A stretch of 64,000 bases of DNA from Pseudogemmobacter bohemicus (GTDB lineage Bacteria > Pseudomonadota > Alphaproteobacteria > Rhodobacterales > Rhodobacteraceae): NCBI RefSeq assembly GCF_003290025.1, contig NZ_QNHG01000002.1, positions 124,001 through 188,000 of the forward strand. The letters are read 5' to 3'. Shown piece after piece: positions 40,189 through 49,009 of this stretch (the stretch's first letter is position 1; the number at the start of each line of letters is the position of its first letter). The position numbers and the translations under genes are program-made. The notes under the pieces were generated by a model that searched no databases, was not told the origin of the DNA, and was given only the letters and a program-made list of their open reading frames with translations.

Positions 40189-41694
40189 ATGACCGATATG
40201 ATTGACCTCTTCGTGATCGGAGGCGGCATCAACGGCGCCGGTATGGCGCGGGATGCGGCGGGCCGGGGGCTCTCGGTCGTGATGGCCGAAAAGGACGATC
40301 TCGCGCAGGGGACGTCTTCGCGCTCGGGCAAGCTGGTGCATGGCGGTTTGCGCTATCTGGAATATTACGAATTCCGCCTGGTGCGCGAGGCGCTGATCGA
40401 ACGCGAGGTGCTCTTGAACGCCGCGCCCCATATCATCTGGCCGATGCGCTTCGTGCTGCCGCATTCGCCGACCGACCGGCCTGCCTGGCTCGTCCGGCTT
40501 GGTCTGTTCCTTTACGACCATCTGGGGGGCCGTAAGAAACTCCCCGGCACCCGCACGCTGAACCTGCATCGCGACCCGGAGGGGGCGGCGATCCTCGATC
40601 AGTATAAGAAGGGCTTTGAATATTCCGATTGCTGGGTCGATGACGCGCGGCTGGTGGCGCTGAATGCGCTTGGCGCGGCGGAAAAGGGGGCGAAGATCCT
40701 GACCCGCTCGCCGGTGACCTCGGCGGTGCGGGAGAACGGCGGCTGGACGGTGACTGTCCGTAATCCCCAGGGCGAAGACCAGATTTTCCGCGCCAAATGT
40801 ATCGTGAATTGCGCCGGCCCCTGGGTGTCGGACGTGATCCAGAACGTCGCGCATACGAAATCGACGCGCGGCGTGCGGCTGGTCAAGGGCAGCCATATCA
40901 TCGTGCCGAAATGGTGGGCCGGGCAGAATGCTTACCTGGTGCAGAACCACGACAAGCGGGTGATCTTCATCAACCCCTATGAGGGCGATCTGGCGCTGAT
41001 CGGCACCACGGATATCCCCTGGGAGGGTCGTGCCGAGGATGTCGGGATCGCTGAGACCGAGATCGACTACCTGCTGAAATGCGTGAACCGCTATTTCAAG
41101 GAAAAACTGCGCCGCGAGGACGTGGTTCACGCCTATTCCGGTGTGCGACCGCTGTTTGATGATGGCAAGGGCAACCCCTCGGCAGTCACCCGCGACTATG
41201 TGTTCGATCTGGACGAGACCGGCGGCGCGCCGATGCTGAACGTCTTCGGCGGTAAGATCACAACCTTCCGCGAGCTGGCGGAGCGCGGGATGCACAAGCT
41301 GAAACACATCTTCCCGAAAATGGGACCGGACTGGACCGCGACGGCGAAACTGCCGGGCGGCGAGATGCCGAACGCCGATTATGAGAGCTTTATCAACAGC
41401 CAACGCGACGCCTTCCCCTGGATGCCGCGCGAGTTGATCCGGTATTACGCACGCCGCTATGGCAGCCGGATGAAGGATCTGATCGGGGCGGCTGGCTCGG
41501 TCGGGGGGCTGGGCCGGCATTTCGGCGGCGATCTTTATGAGGCGGAGGTGAAATACCTCGTCGCCAAAGAATGGGCGATGGAGGCGGAGGATATCCTCTG
41601 GCGCCGCACCAAGCACCGGCTGCATCTGACGGCGGCAGAAATCGCGGAATTCACCACCTGGTTCGATGGCTGGAAAGCAGGGGCGCGCGTATGA
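40189..41694 (+). CDS. eryB: Erythritol-4-phosphate dehydrogenase (FAD, GlpD-like)
   Basis: 501 residues. FVIGGGINGAGMARDAAGRG near 8-27 binds FAD; GTSSRSGKLVHGGLRYLEYY and FGGKITTFRELAERG are GlpD-family motifs; the C-terminal domain includes YYARRYGSRMKDLIGAAGSV. EryB oxidises L-erythritol-4-phosphate to L-3-tetrulose-4-phosphate. The start at 40189 has AGGAGA just upstream; the longer in-frame extension overlaps eryA. The stop overlaps the eryC start as ATGA. Confidence 0.93.
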   Translation: MTDMIDLFVIGGGINGAGMARDAAGRGLSVVMAEKDDLAQGTSSRSGKLVHGGLRYLEYYEFRLVREALIEREVLLNAAPHIIWPMRFVLPHSPTDRPAWLVRLGLFLYDHLGGRKKLPGTRTLNLHRDPEGAAILDQYKKGFEYSDCWVDDARLVALNALGAAEKGAKILTRSPVTSAVRENGGWTVTVRNPQGEDQIFRAKCIVNCAGPWVSDVIQNVAHTKSTRGVRLVKGSHIIVPKWWAGQNAYLVQNHDKRVIFINPYEGDLALIGTTDIPWEGRAEDVGIAETEIDYLLKCVNRYFKEKLRREDVVHAYSGVRPLFDDGKGNPSAVTRDYVFDLDETGGAPMLNVFGGKITTFRELAERGMHKLKHIFPKMGPDWTATAKLPGGEMPNADYESFINSQRDAFPWMPRELIRYYARRYGSRMKDLIGAAGSVGGLGRHFGGDLYEAEVKYLVAKEWAMEAEDILWRRTKHRLHLTAAEIAEFTTWFDGWKAGARV

Positions 41695-42623
41695 AACTGA
41701 CGCTTTCCTTAAACACCAACCCGCTGGTGAACCGTTTCGCGGAACCTGCGGACCTGATCGAGACGGTGGCGCGAGATCTGAAGATCCGCGACCTGCAGCT
41801 GACCCATGAATTCATCAACCCGTCCTGGCCCGCCCCGGTGATCCGCCGTCTGACGCGGGAAATGCAGGCGGCCCAGGCGCGGACGGGGGTGCGGGTGACA
41901 TCCGGCATGACCGGGCCTTACGGGCGGCTGAACCACTTTGGCCATCCGGATCCGGATGTGCGCCGCTACTATGTCGACTGGTTCAGGACCTTTGCCGATA
42001 TCACCGCCGATCTGGGTGGGGTTTCCGTAGGCACCCAATTCGCGATCTTCACCTATAAGGATTTCGACGACCAGGCGCGGCGCGAGGAACTCACGCAAAT
42101 CGCCATCGACCACTGGGCCGAGGTGGCCGAACATGCCAAATCCGCCGGGCTGAAATATGTCTATTGGGAGCCGATGTCGGTTGGCCGCGAATTTGGCGAG
42201 ACGATCCAGGAATGTATCGCGCTCCAGGACCGGCTGACGGCGGCGAATATGGCGGTGCCGATGTGGATGATGGCCGATATCGACCATGGCGATGTCACCA
42301 GCCCGAACCCCGATGATACCGACCCCTATGCCTGGGCGCGGGCGGTGCCGAAATACTCCCCGATCATCCATATCAAACAGTCGATGATGGACAAATCCGG
42401 CCACAAACCCTTTACCGCCGGGTTCAATGCCAAAGGCCGCATCCAGCCCGAACCGCTGCTGGCGGCCTTCCGCGAAGGCGGTGCGACAGATAATGAGATC
42501 TGCCTGGAGCTGAGCTTCAAAGAGCGGGAGCCGAATGACCGCCAGGTGATCCCGCAAATCGCGGAAAGCGTGGCCTTCTGGGCGCCGCATATCGACACCG
42601 GCATCCAGGATCTGCATATCTGA
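41691..42623 (+). CDS. eryC: L-3-tetrulose-4-phosphate racemase (xylose isomerase-like TIM barrel)
   Basis: 310 residues. Motifs of sugar-phosphate isomerase/epimerase barrels with metal-binding acids and histidines: LQLTHEFINPSWPAP, SGMTGPYGRLNHFGHPD, GLKYVYWEPMSVGRE, MMADIDHGDVTSPN, IHIKQS and ICLELSFKERE. Once called a dehydrogenase, EryC was shown in Brucella to racemise L-3-tetrulose-4-P to the D form. ATGA coupling to eryB. I am confident of the assignment because sequence class and position both agree. Confidence 0.92.
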   Translation: MKLTLSLNTNPLVNRFAEPADLIETVARDLKIRDLQLTHEFINPSWPAPVIRRLTREMQAAQARTGVRVTSGMTGPYGRLNHFGHPDPDVRRYYVDWFRTFADITADLGGVSVGTQFAIFTYKDFDDQARREELTQIAIDHWAEVAEHAKSAGLKYVYWEPMSVGREFGETIQECIALQDRLTAANMAVPMWMMADIDHGDVTSPNPDDTDPYAWARAVPKYSPIIHIKQSMMDKSGHKPFTAGFNAKGRIQPEPLLAAFREGGATDNEICLELSFKEREPNDRQVIPQIAESVAFWAPHIDTGIQDLHI

Positions 42624-42645
42624 CGCCCGTTTGAACAGGACAGAA

Positions 42646-43593
42646 ATGGCACCGCGCCGCGACATCGACCCGGAAGAAAGCCTCGCGATCCGCGCGGCCT
42701 GGCTGCATTATGCGGGCGGGCTGACGCAGGCGGCGGTGGCAAAGCGGCTGGGGCTGGCTTCGGTCAAGACGCATCGGCTGATCGCGCGGGCGGTGACGGA
42801 TGGCGCGGTCAAGGTCACGATTGACGGCGAGATCATCGAATGCGTGGAATTCGAGTATCAGCTTTCCCGCCGCTACGGCCTTGATTACTGCGAGGTGGCG
42901 CCGGACCTGGGCGAAGAGGGGATGCCTTTGCGCGCGCTCGGCATGGCTGGTGCGGGCTTTCTCCGGCGCGAGATCGAGCGTGGCGAGACGCCGGTGATCG
43001 GTCTGGGCCATGGCCGCACCATGCAGGCCACTGTGCGCCAGCTGCCCCGGATCAATGCGGCGGGCGTCAGCTTTGTCTCGCTTTTGGGCGGGCTGACACG
43101 GAACTACGCCGCCAATCCGCATGATGTGATGCACAGCCTGGCCGAGAAAACCGGTGCGAAATCCTTCGTGCTGCCAGTACCGTTCTTCGCCCGCTCGGCG
43201 GCGGATCGCGAGGTGCTGCTGTCGCAACCCGGCGTACGCGAGATTTTCGACATGTCTGCCAGCGCCGGGCTGAAACTCGTGGGGATCGGCACGGCGGATG
43301 CCGGGGCGGGGCTGGTCGCTTCGGGCATGATAGAGCCGCGCGAGATCGACGAGATCACCGCCGCCGGCGGCATGGGCGAGATGCTGGGTCACTTCTTCGA
43401 CCCGCTCGGGCGCGAGGTGGAAACCAGCCTGACCGCCCGCACGCTTTCGGTCGGCTTCCGGCCGGGGGCGGACCGCATCGTCGCCATCGCGGGCGGCACC
43501 GACAAACACCGCGCCATCCGCGCCGTGCTGGCCAGCGGGCGGCTTTCGGGCCTGATCACCGACGAGCCGACGGCGCGCGCGCTGCTGAACTGA
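42646..43593 (+). CDS. eryD: EryD, SorC-family erythritol regulator
   Basis: 315 residues. Helix-turn-helix AAWLHYAGGLTQAAVAKRLG followed by ASVKTHRLIARAV; sensing domain VIGLGHGRTMQATVRQLPR, FVSLLGGLTRNYAANPHDVM and VGIGTADAGAGLV. EryD represses the ery operon in Brucella and is relieved by erythritol (or a phosphate of it). The start at 42646 has AGGACAG upstream; a TTG at 42631 would add five residues. Placed inside the operon, it gives autoregulation. The related regulator at position 1-532 controls the polyol operon. Confidence 0.92.
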   Translation: MAPRRDIDPEESLAIRAAWLHYAGGLTQAAVAKRLGLASVKTHRLIARAVTDGAVKVTIDGEIIECVEFEYQLSRRYGLDYCEVAPDLGEEGMPLRALGMAGAGFLRREIERGETPVIGLGHGRTMQATVRQLPRINAAGVSFVSLLGGLTRNYAANPHDVMHSLAEKTGAKSFVLPVPFFARSAADREVLLSQPGVREIFDMSASAGLKLVGIGTADAGAGLVASGMIEPREIDEITAAGGMGEMLGHFFDPLGREVETSLTARTLSVGFRPGADRIVAIAGGTDKHRAIRAVLASGRLSGLITDEPTARALLN

Positions 43594-43605
43594 AAAGGGG
43601 CAAGA

Positions 43606-44385
43606 ATGGACCAGAAGACCTGGACGGGGAAAACCTGGATCGGCACCAACTGGAAGATGCACAAGGACTGGGCGGCGGCGAAGCGCTTTGCCGAGGGGTT
43701 GATCGCGTCTGACAAAGACCGCGATCCGCGCATCCAGCGTTTCATCATCCCGCCCTATCTTTATCTGCGTGAAATCAAAGAGATGCTGAAGGATACTTCG
43801 GTGAGGGTCGGCGCGCAGAACATGCATTGGGAATCGGAAGGCGCCTTTACCGGCGAGATTTCCCCGATGATGCTGAAGGATGCCGGGCTCGATATGGTCG
43901 AGCTGGGCCATTCCGAGCGGCGCGAGATGTTTGGCGAAACCGATGAGGGCGTCGGCCTGAAAACCGAAGCTGCGATCCGGCATGGTCTCACGCCGCTGAT
44001 CTGCATTGGCGAAACGCTCGAAGACCGCAATTCGGGCCGCGCAACCGAGGTGCTGGCGAAACAGACCCGCGCCGCGCTGGCGCGCCTTTCGTCCGAGCAG
44101 AAACAGGCCGAAATCCTGCTGGCCTATGAGCCGGTCTGGGCCATTGGCGTCAATGGCATCCCGGCAAAAGCCGATTACGCCGATCAACGCCAGGCAGAGA
44201 TCATCGCTGTCGCCACCGAGGTTCTGGGCCGCCGCGTGGCCTGTCTTTATGGCGGCTCTGTCAATCCCGGCAATTGCGAGGAGCTGATCCAGTGCCCGCA
44301 TATTGACGGTCTTTTCGTCGGTCGCTCGGCCTGGGAGGTCGAGGGCTATCTGGGTATCATGGCGCAAGTCAGCGCCAAACTGTGA
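43606..44385 (+). CDS. eryH: D-3-tetrulose-4-phosphate isomerase (EryH/TpiA2, triose-phosphate-isomerase-like)
   Basis: 259 residues. TIM motifs: [10 protein letters not shown] (N and K of the active site), [13 protein letters not shown] (catalytic His), [16 protein letters not shown] (catalytic Glu) and [10 protein letters not shown] at the phosphate-binding end. The divergent AYEPVWAIG is retained. In Brucella TpiA2 converts D-3-tetrulose-4-P to D-erythrulose-4-P rather than serving glycolysis. AAGGGGC precedes the start. Housekeeping triose-phosphate isomerase would be the alternative, but the operon position argues for EryH. Confidence 0.9.
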   Translation: MDQKTWTGKTWIGTNWKMHKDWAAAKRFAEGLIASDKDRDPRIQRFIIPPYLYLREIKEMLKDTSVRVGAQNMHWESEGAFTGEISPMMLKDAGLDMVELGHSERREMFGETDEGVGLKTEAAIRHGLTPLICIGETLEDRNSGRATEVLAKQTRAALARLSSEQKQAEILLAYEPVWAIGVNGIPAKADYADQRQAEIIAVATEVLGRRVACLYGGSVNPGNCEELIQCPHIDGLFVGRSAWEVEGYLGIMAQVSAKL

Positions 44386-44395
44386 GGGAAACCAC

Positions 44396-44857
44396 ATGAA
44401 ACTCGCAATCGCAGGCGACAGCGCCGGTGAAGGTCTGGCGAAAGTGCTCGCCGAACACCTGAAGGGAAAATTCGAGGTCTCGGAAATCTCGCGCACCGAT
44501 GCGGGTCCGGATGCGTTTTACGCAAACCTCTCGGACCGGGTGGCCTCGGAAGTCATCGCCGGCAAATATGACCGCGCGATCCTTGTCTGCGGCACCGGCA
44601 TCGGCGTCTGCATCGCGGCGAATAAAGTGCCGGGCATCCGCGCCGCGCTGACGCATGACACCTATTCCGCCACTCGCGCGGCCTTGTCGAACAATGCCCA
44701 GATCATCACCATGGGGGCGCGCGTGATCGGCTCGGAACTCGCGAAAGCCATCGCGGATGCCTGGCTGGCCGAGACCGAAAACTTCGACGCCGCCGGCAAA
44801 TCGGCCAGCAATGTCGATGCCATCGACGCGGTTGATGCCAAATACAATAAGGGCTGA
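44396..44857 (+). CDS. eryI: D-erythrose-4-phosphate isomerase (EryI/RpiB-like)
   Basis: 153 residues. RpiB fold: [40 protein letters not shown] (active-site Cys), [20 protein letters not shown] (His, Asn), TMGARVIG and a C-terminal helical tail. Ordinary RpiB has SNDHAG near the start; here SGDSAG stands instead, consistent with a changed substrate. EryI turns D-erythrulose-4-P into D-erythrose-4-P for the pentose phosphate pathway. It is also where the product predicted for the 1-7.4 kb operon would enter. Confidence 0.92.
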   Translation: MKLAIAGDSAGEGLAKVLAEHLKGKFEVSEISRTDAGPDAFYANLSDRVASEVIAGKYDRAILVCGTGIGVCIAANKVPGIRAALTHDTYSATRAALSNNAQIITMGARVIGSELAKAIADAWLAETENFDAAGKSASNVDAIDAVDAKYNKG

Positions 44858-44870
44858 GCCCCATTGAACA

Positions 44871-44950
44871 ACAAGCCCCCGGGGTCTATCCCCGGCCGGG
44901 CTTGTCGGGGCGCGAACCTCCTCCTCCTCCTCTCGCGCCCCGCTTCTTTT
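44871..44950 (+). terminator. Double hairpin and terminator between eryI and the phosphatase gene
   Basis: First stem ACAAGCCC (44871-44878) with GGGCTTGT (44898-44905). Second stem GGGGCGCGA (44907-44915) with TCGCGCCCC (44933-44941), followed by GCTTCTTTT. The second is a proper intrinsic terminator, and the phosphatase ribosome site GGGAGAAG comes right after, so the phosphatase may be read only by partial read-through. Confidence 0.75.
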
Positions 44951-44963
44951 GCGGGAGAAGACC

Positions 44964-45941
44964 ATGCTGCGCCTGCCTGCCGACCATGCGCCCGAAGGGA
45001 TGCTGCTTGAGGATTTTCTCACCGGCAAATCCGGGCCGGTTTCTGTGGTTCGCGCTTTCGCCCAGGCGCTGCCCGGCATTGCGGGGCGGCTGGCGGCGGG
45101 GCGGCTTTATTCCGATCCGGCGGCGGTGATCGGCATCAATGAAAGCGGCGACAAGCAAAAGGCGATGGATGACGCGGCGCATCACTATGTGCTGCCCTAT
45201 CTGCGCGCGGCGGGCGTACGGCTGGTCCTGTCCGAGGAAGCCGAAGAAATCGTCACGCTGAACCCGGAGGGGCTTTGGGATGTGTCGATGGACCCGATTG
45301 ACGGGTCGAACTCCATCGGGATCGGCGCGCCTTTGGGCATGTTTTTTGCCGTGTTCCCGGCGGGTGGTGCGGATTTCCTGCGCCCCGGGTCTGAGATCGT
45401 CGCGGCGGGCTATGCCTCGATCGGCCATTCGCTGGATTATGGGTTCACGCTGGGCCAGGGGGTGAACCTCTTCGGCTACGACCCCGAAGGCCGCGCCTTC
45501 CGCCAGACCCATGCCAATGTCACGCTGAAGCCCAGGGCCTCGACCATTGCCTATAATGCCTCGAACCAGCGGCATTGGGCGAAAGGGTTGCAGGACTGGG
45601 TCTGCGATGTCGAACTGGGTCGCGACGGCCCCCGCGGGCGCGATTTCAACATGCGCTGGCTGGCAGCGGCGGCGGGGGAGTTGCACCGTATCCTGATCGA
45701 GGGCGGTGCCTTTCTGTACCCCGCCGACAGCCGCAAGGGTTACGCGCATGGCCGGCTGCGCACACTTTATGAGGCCTTCCCGATTGCCTTCCTGATCGAA
45801 CAGGCGGGCGGCAAGGCCACGGATGGCGTCAACACGATCCTGACCCGCCTGCCTCAGGCGCATCACGAACATACGCCGCTGGTATTCGGCGCGGCGGAAG
45901 AGGTTGATATCATCCGCGATTACCTGACGCGCCCTGTCTGA
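44964..45941 (+). CDS. Class I fructose-1,6-bisphosphatase-like sugar bisphosphatase
   Basis: 325 residues. Class I FBPase metal site: LVLSEEAEEI (Glu pair) near 90 and VSMDPIDGSNSIGIGAP near 110, where ordinary FBPases have DPLDGSSNID; YGFTLGQGVNLFGYDPEGRA, GAFLYPADSRKGYAHGRLRTLYE and LIEQAGGKATDG near 275 complete the fold. These enzymes remove the 1-phosphate from fructose- or sedoheptulose-bisphosphate. The known erythritol route does not need FBPase, so sedoheptulose-1,7-bisphosphate, made from erythrose-4-P and dihydroxyacetone-P, is an attractive substrate (inference). Start 44964 by GGGAGAAG. It ends 10 bp from the convergent glutaminase gene. Confidence 0.85.
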   Translation: MLRLPADHAPEGMLLEDFLTGKSGPVSVVRAFAQALPGIAGRLAAGRLYSDPAAVIGINESGDKQKAMDDAAHHYVLPYLRAAGVRLVLSEEAEEIVTLNPEGLWDVSMDPIDGSNSIGIGAPLGMFFAVFPAGGADFLRPGSEIVAAGYASIGHSLDYGFTLGQGVNLFGYDPEGRAFRQTHANVTLKPRASTIAYNASNQRHWAKGLQDWVCDVELGRDGPRGRDFNMRWLAAAAGELHRILIEGGAFLYPADSRKGYAHGRLRTLYEAFPIAFLIEQAGGKATDGVNTILTRLPQAHHEHTPLVFGAAEEVDIIRDYLTRPV

Positions 45942-45950
45942 ACGCTGGCG

Positions 45951-46877
45951 TCAGAACACCGACCAGCCCATCCGGTGCGACAGCATCTCCAGCGCCTCTG
46001 ACCCCAGCAGGGAATTCCCGTTGGCGTTCAGCCCCGGCGACCAGACCGCGACCGAGGCCACCCCTGGCACAATCGCCAGAATTCCGCCTCCGACCCCGCT
46101 TTTCCCTGGGATACCAACGCGGTAAGCGAAATCACCCGAACCGTCATAATGGCCGCAGGTCATCATCAGCGCATTGATCCGCCGCGCCCGCACAGACGAG
46201 ATCACCGAGCGCCCGGTGACCGGATTGCGCCCCGCATTGGCCAGAAAGCCGCCGGCCCGGGCCAGTTGGGCGCAGCTCATGGTCACGGCGCAATGGTGGA
46301 AATAGACGCCCAGAACATGGTCGGGCGGGTTCATCAGATTGCCCCAGGAATGCAGGTAATTCGCCAGCGCTGCATTGCGAAACCCGGTCGCTTTTTCCGC
46401 CCGCGCCACCAAAGGATCGGCGCTGATGGTCTCATCATCCGAGACGAAGCGCAGAAAGCGCAGGATCTCGCCAATCGTCTCGCGCGGCGCGCGGGCATGG
46501 GCCAGCAAGGCATCCGCCACCACCAGCGCGCCGGGATTGATGAACGGATTGCGCGGGATGCCCTTTTCCTGCTCCAGCAGCACGATGGAGTTGAAGGCGC
46601 TGCCCGACGGCTCCCGCCCGACCCGGCGCCAGAGTGCATCGCCATACATGCCAAGCGCCAGCGTCAGGGTGAAGACCTTGGAAATCGACTGGATCGAAAA
46701 GGGCAGATCGGCCTCGCCGGCGGTGAAAAGCCCGCCCTCATTCAGCGCGACCGCGATGCCGAAATGCTGCGGGCTGACATGGGCCAGCGGCGGGATGTAA
46801 TCGGCGGGCTTGCCGCGCTCCTCGCGGGTGGCGAGGGTGGCGGTGATCTCGTTCAGGATGTCTTGCAGCTTGTCCAT
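45951..46877 (-). CDS. glsA: Glutaminase (GlsA/GlsB, beta-lactamase fold)
   Basis: 308 residues, the same length as E. coli glutaminase 2. Ser-Lys pair in [17 protein letters not shown] near 64-67; [31 protein letters not shown] and YVG-like loop replaced by [20 protein letters not shown] near 240-260, as in the family. It hydrolyses glutamine to glutamate and ammonia. Start 46877 ([11 protein letters not shown]) fits the family; the longer frame does not. It is 39 nt after the F390-synthetase-like gene, so it may be the distal gene of that operon, or independent. Confidence 0.92.
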   Translation of the reverse strand: MDKLQDILNEITATLATREERGKPADYIPPLAHVSPQHFGIAVALNEGGLFTAGEADLPFSIQSISKVFTLTLALGMYGDALWRRVGREPSGSAFNSIVLLEQEKGIPRNPFINPGALVVADALLAHARAPRETIGEILRFLRFVSDDETISADPLVARAEKATGFRNAALANYLHSWGNLMNPPDHVLGVYFHHCAVTMSCAQLARAGGFLANAGRNPVTGRSVISSVRARRINALMMTCGHYDGSGDFAYRVGIPGKSGVGGGILAIVPGVASVAVWSPGLNANGNSLLGSEALEMLSHRMGWSVF

Positions 46878-46916
46878 GCGCCAAGCCTGCCCGTGGCCGC
46901 CGCCCTCTGGCAAGCC

Positions 46917-48200
46917 CTATGCGCGTTTCACGATTACACGGCGGCGCTTGGCATCCGGGCTTGCAGGCAGACCACGATGGACCTGCATCGCCGGCGCGCG
47001 GCATCCCAGCCCGGCAGCCAGTCGGGTAAGCGCGTGTTGCAGAGCCGGGCCGGCAATCTCCGGCACGCTGGTGTCAAGCCAGATATCCAGCCTCTCGCCC
47101 TGCTGGATCACCCGGTAATCGCGCACCGGCACCGGGAGGGTCGCCACCGCCTGGCGGATCGCGTCCGAGGGCACCAGGCGCGGGCGCCCATCCACGCCCG
47201 GCCACCACAGGATGTCATCGGCGCGCCCCTCGATCCGGGTCAGGCGCTGGCTGGCACAGCCGCAAGGGCAGGGATCGGGGTCGGGGATCAGCACATCATC
47301 CAGACGGTAGCGCAGGATCGGCAGGCTCTCCCGGGTAAAATCAGTGATCACCGGGCAAAAGGCGCCGGTCTCGTCGTCGATCACATCACGGTCGAAACGG
47401 ATATAGCGTTCGTTCAGATGCAGCGATCCATGGCGACAGCTATAGCCGAGAACGCCCTCGGTGCATTGATAGGCCTGATCGGGGCGCAGGCCGAAAACAG
47501 TCTCTGTTAAGGTCGAATCTTCGGGTGAGAGTACTTCGGCGACCGAGATGATCCGCTTCGGGGCGATCCCGATCTCGCCCCTCTGCTGCGCCTTTGCGAT
47601 CAGGCCCAGGATCTGCGCGGGCGCGATCAGCACGGTCGGATTCTGCCGGTTCAGCTCCGGCAAATGCGCCGGGAAATCCGACAAGAGATCATAGAAGCGA
47701 AACTGCATCAGCGCATTCGACAGGCTCTCATACAGCGCGTTATTCGCGCGCAGGAAAAACGCGATCCTTTGCCGCGACAAAAGCGGCGCCGGCCAGAACC
47801 GGCCGCACATGACGGCAGCCCAGAGCGCGCGCTCGCGCCCATTGGTCAGGAACAGCCCGCGCTGGCCCGAGGTCCCGGTCGAAAGCCCCACCGCCACGCC
47901 GCCGATCATGGGCGAGAAATCGCGGCTCTCCTCCGAGCGCAGCGCCACCTCCAGCGCATGATCGCGATGGATGCCGCAAGTGTTGATGCCGGTGAAATGC
48001 TCCATCAACCGGGCCTTGTTCATCAGCGGCCAGTCGGCAATCGGGCGGCTGGCATGGGCTGCGTAAAAGGGCGAGCGCGGCATGATGGTCTTGCGCAACC
48101 GCGCCATCCCGGCCGCCTGCCACGCCTCGATCTCGGTCCGCGAGCGAAAGCCGCGCCCGTAGCGGGCGGTAAGAAAGGCGCGAAGCGGCGGGGCATTCAT
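46917..48200 (-). CDS. F390-synthetase/PaaK-like adenylate-forming ligase
   Basis: 427 residues. GVAVGLSTGTSGQRGLFLTN near 110-130 is the AMP-binding P-loop; ISVAEVLSPEDSTLTETVFG, AYQCTEGVLGYSCRHGSLHLNE-like A5 region and YRLDDVLIPDPDPCPCGCAS (cysteine cluster) followed by RIEGRADDILWW are PaaK/F390-synthetase features. Such enzymes activate a carboxylate as acyl-AMP. It is last in the coupled cassette; its start overlaps the MBL stop (ATGA). Expected to activate the acid made by the upstream genes, but the substrate is unknown. Confidence 0.8.
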   Translation of the reverse strand: MNAPPLRAFLTARYGRGFRSRTEIEAWQAAGMARLRKTIMPRSPFYAAHASRPIADWPLMNKARLMEHFTGINTCGIHRDHALEVALRSEESRDFSPMIGGVAVGLSTGTSGQRGLFLTNGRERALWAAVMCGRFWPAPLLSRQRIAFFLRANNALYESLSNALMQFRFYDLLSDFPAHLPELNRQNPTVLIAPAQILGLIAKAQQRGEIGIAPKRIISVAEVLSPEDSTLTETVFGLRPDQAYQCTEGVLGYSCRHGSLHLNERYIRFDRDVIDDETGAFCPVITDFTRESLPILRYRLDDVLIPDPDPCPCGCASQRLTRIEGRADDILWWPGVDGRPRLVPSDAIRQAVATLPVPVRDYRVIQQGERLDIWLDTSVPEIAGPALQHALTRLAAGLGCRAPAMQVHRGLPASPDAKRRRVIVKRA

Positions 48201-49009
48201 GCGAAAGCCTCCGGACAATGCGAGGGCCAGAGGCTGATATCGGGGCGCTGCTGCGCCAGATCGCACAAGGCGGCAAAGGTGGCATGACAGGCGCCCGCAT
48301 CGCCCAGCCGGCGCAGGGTGATGTCCGGCGGCGGCGCGCGGTCGCGCAGGGCCTGGCGGCTCCAGGCGGCATCGGCGATCAGAAAGGCGGGGCCCGTGCT
48401 GGTCTGCGGCAGCAAGAGGCCGAATTGCCCATGTCCATGCCCGGGCAGGCTGACCGCCAACAGGCTGCCATCAGCGGCGAGATCGTAAAAAGGGAAAGGA
48501 AGCCCGGTGCCCAGGGCATCCGGCGCCACTGGGAAATCCTCGATAAACTGCGGATGCAGAGACTGAATCCGCTGCCTGAGCCGCTCGGGGCAACCGGCCT
48601 TCAACGTGGTGAGGCGGTTGCCCTCTTGCAGATGTTCCCAGGCTTTGCGCGAGGTGATGACCGGCGCTGGCGGAATGTCGAAAAGCCCCGCAACATGGTC
48701 GGCGTGAAGATGCGAAAGCAGGATGAGGCCTGGCCGCGCCCCGTGCTTTTCCAACAATGCGGGCAGGCGTTGATCCGGCGGCTGCTGCACGGGGGTCAGC
48801 CAGCGGTAGAGCCGCTCGGGAAAGGGGCGCGTCGCGTCAAAAAAAGCCGGGCCGTAGCCAGTATCGAACAGGATATCGCCCAGGGTCGGATGGCGGATCA
48901 GCACGGATCCGGCAGGGAAACGCATTGGCCACCAGCTCGCATCGCGGCGCGACAACCGCGCAGGCGCGCTACAATGGCCAACACGAAGGGGGATGATTTC
49001 AGGCAGCAT
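48197..49009 (-). CDS. MBL-fold hydrolase, N-acyl-lactonase-like
   Basis: 270 residues. Complete metallo-beta-lactamase metal set: LSHLHADHVAGLF near 100, PGHGHGQFGLL near 195 (His), LIADAAW near 220 (Asp) and LWPSHCPEAF at the C-terminus (His). The layout, including DILFDTGYGPAF, resembles AHL lactonases (AiiA class), which open lactone rings. The ATG at 49009 is preferred; an upstream in-frame GTG at 49015 is possible. Overlaps the SDR gene by 11 nt. Between a KAS III/SDR pair and a ligase, it may hydrolyse a thioester or lactone intermediate. Confidence 0.85.
   Translation of the reverse strand: MLPEIIPLRVGHCSAPARLSRRDASWWPMRFPAGSVLIRHPTLGDILFDTGYGPAFFDATRPFPERLYRWLTPVQQPPDQRLPALLEKHGARPGLILLSHLHADHVAGLFDIPPAPVITSRKAWEHLQEGNRLTTLKAGCPERLRQRIQSLHPQFIEDFPVAPDALGTGLPFPFYDLAADGSLLAVSLPGHGHGQFGLLLPQTSTGPAFLIADAAWSRQALRDRAPPPDITLRRLGDAGACHATFAALCDLAQQRPDISLWPSHCPEAFA

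Noticed and set aside
38565-44496. Long minus-strand frames (517, 532 and 659 codons) opposite the ery genes
   Set aside because: They mirror conserved plus-strand enzymes, have no ribosome sites and shadow-like composition.
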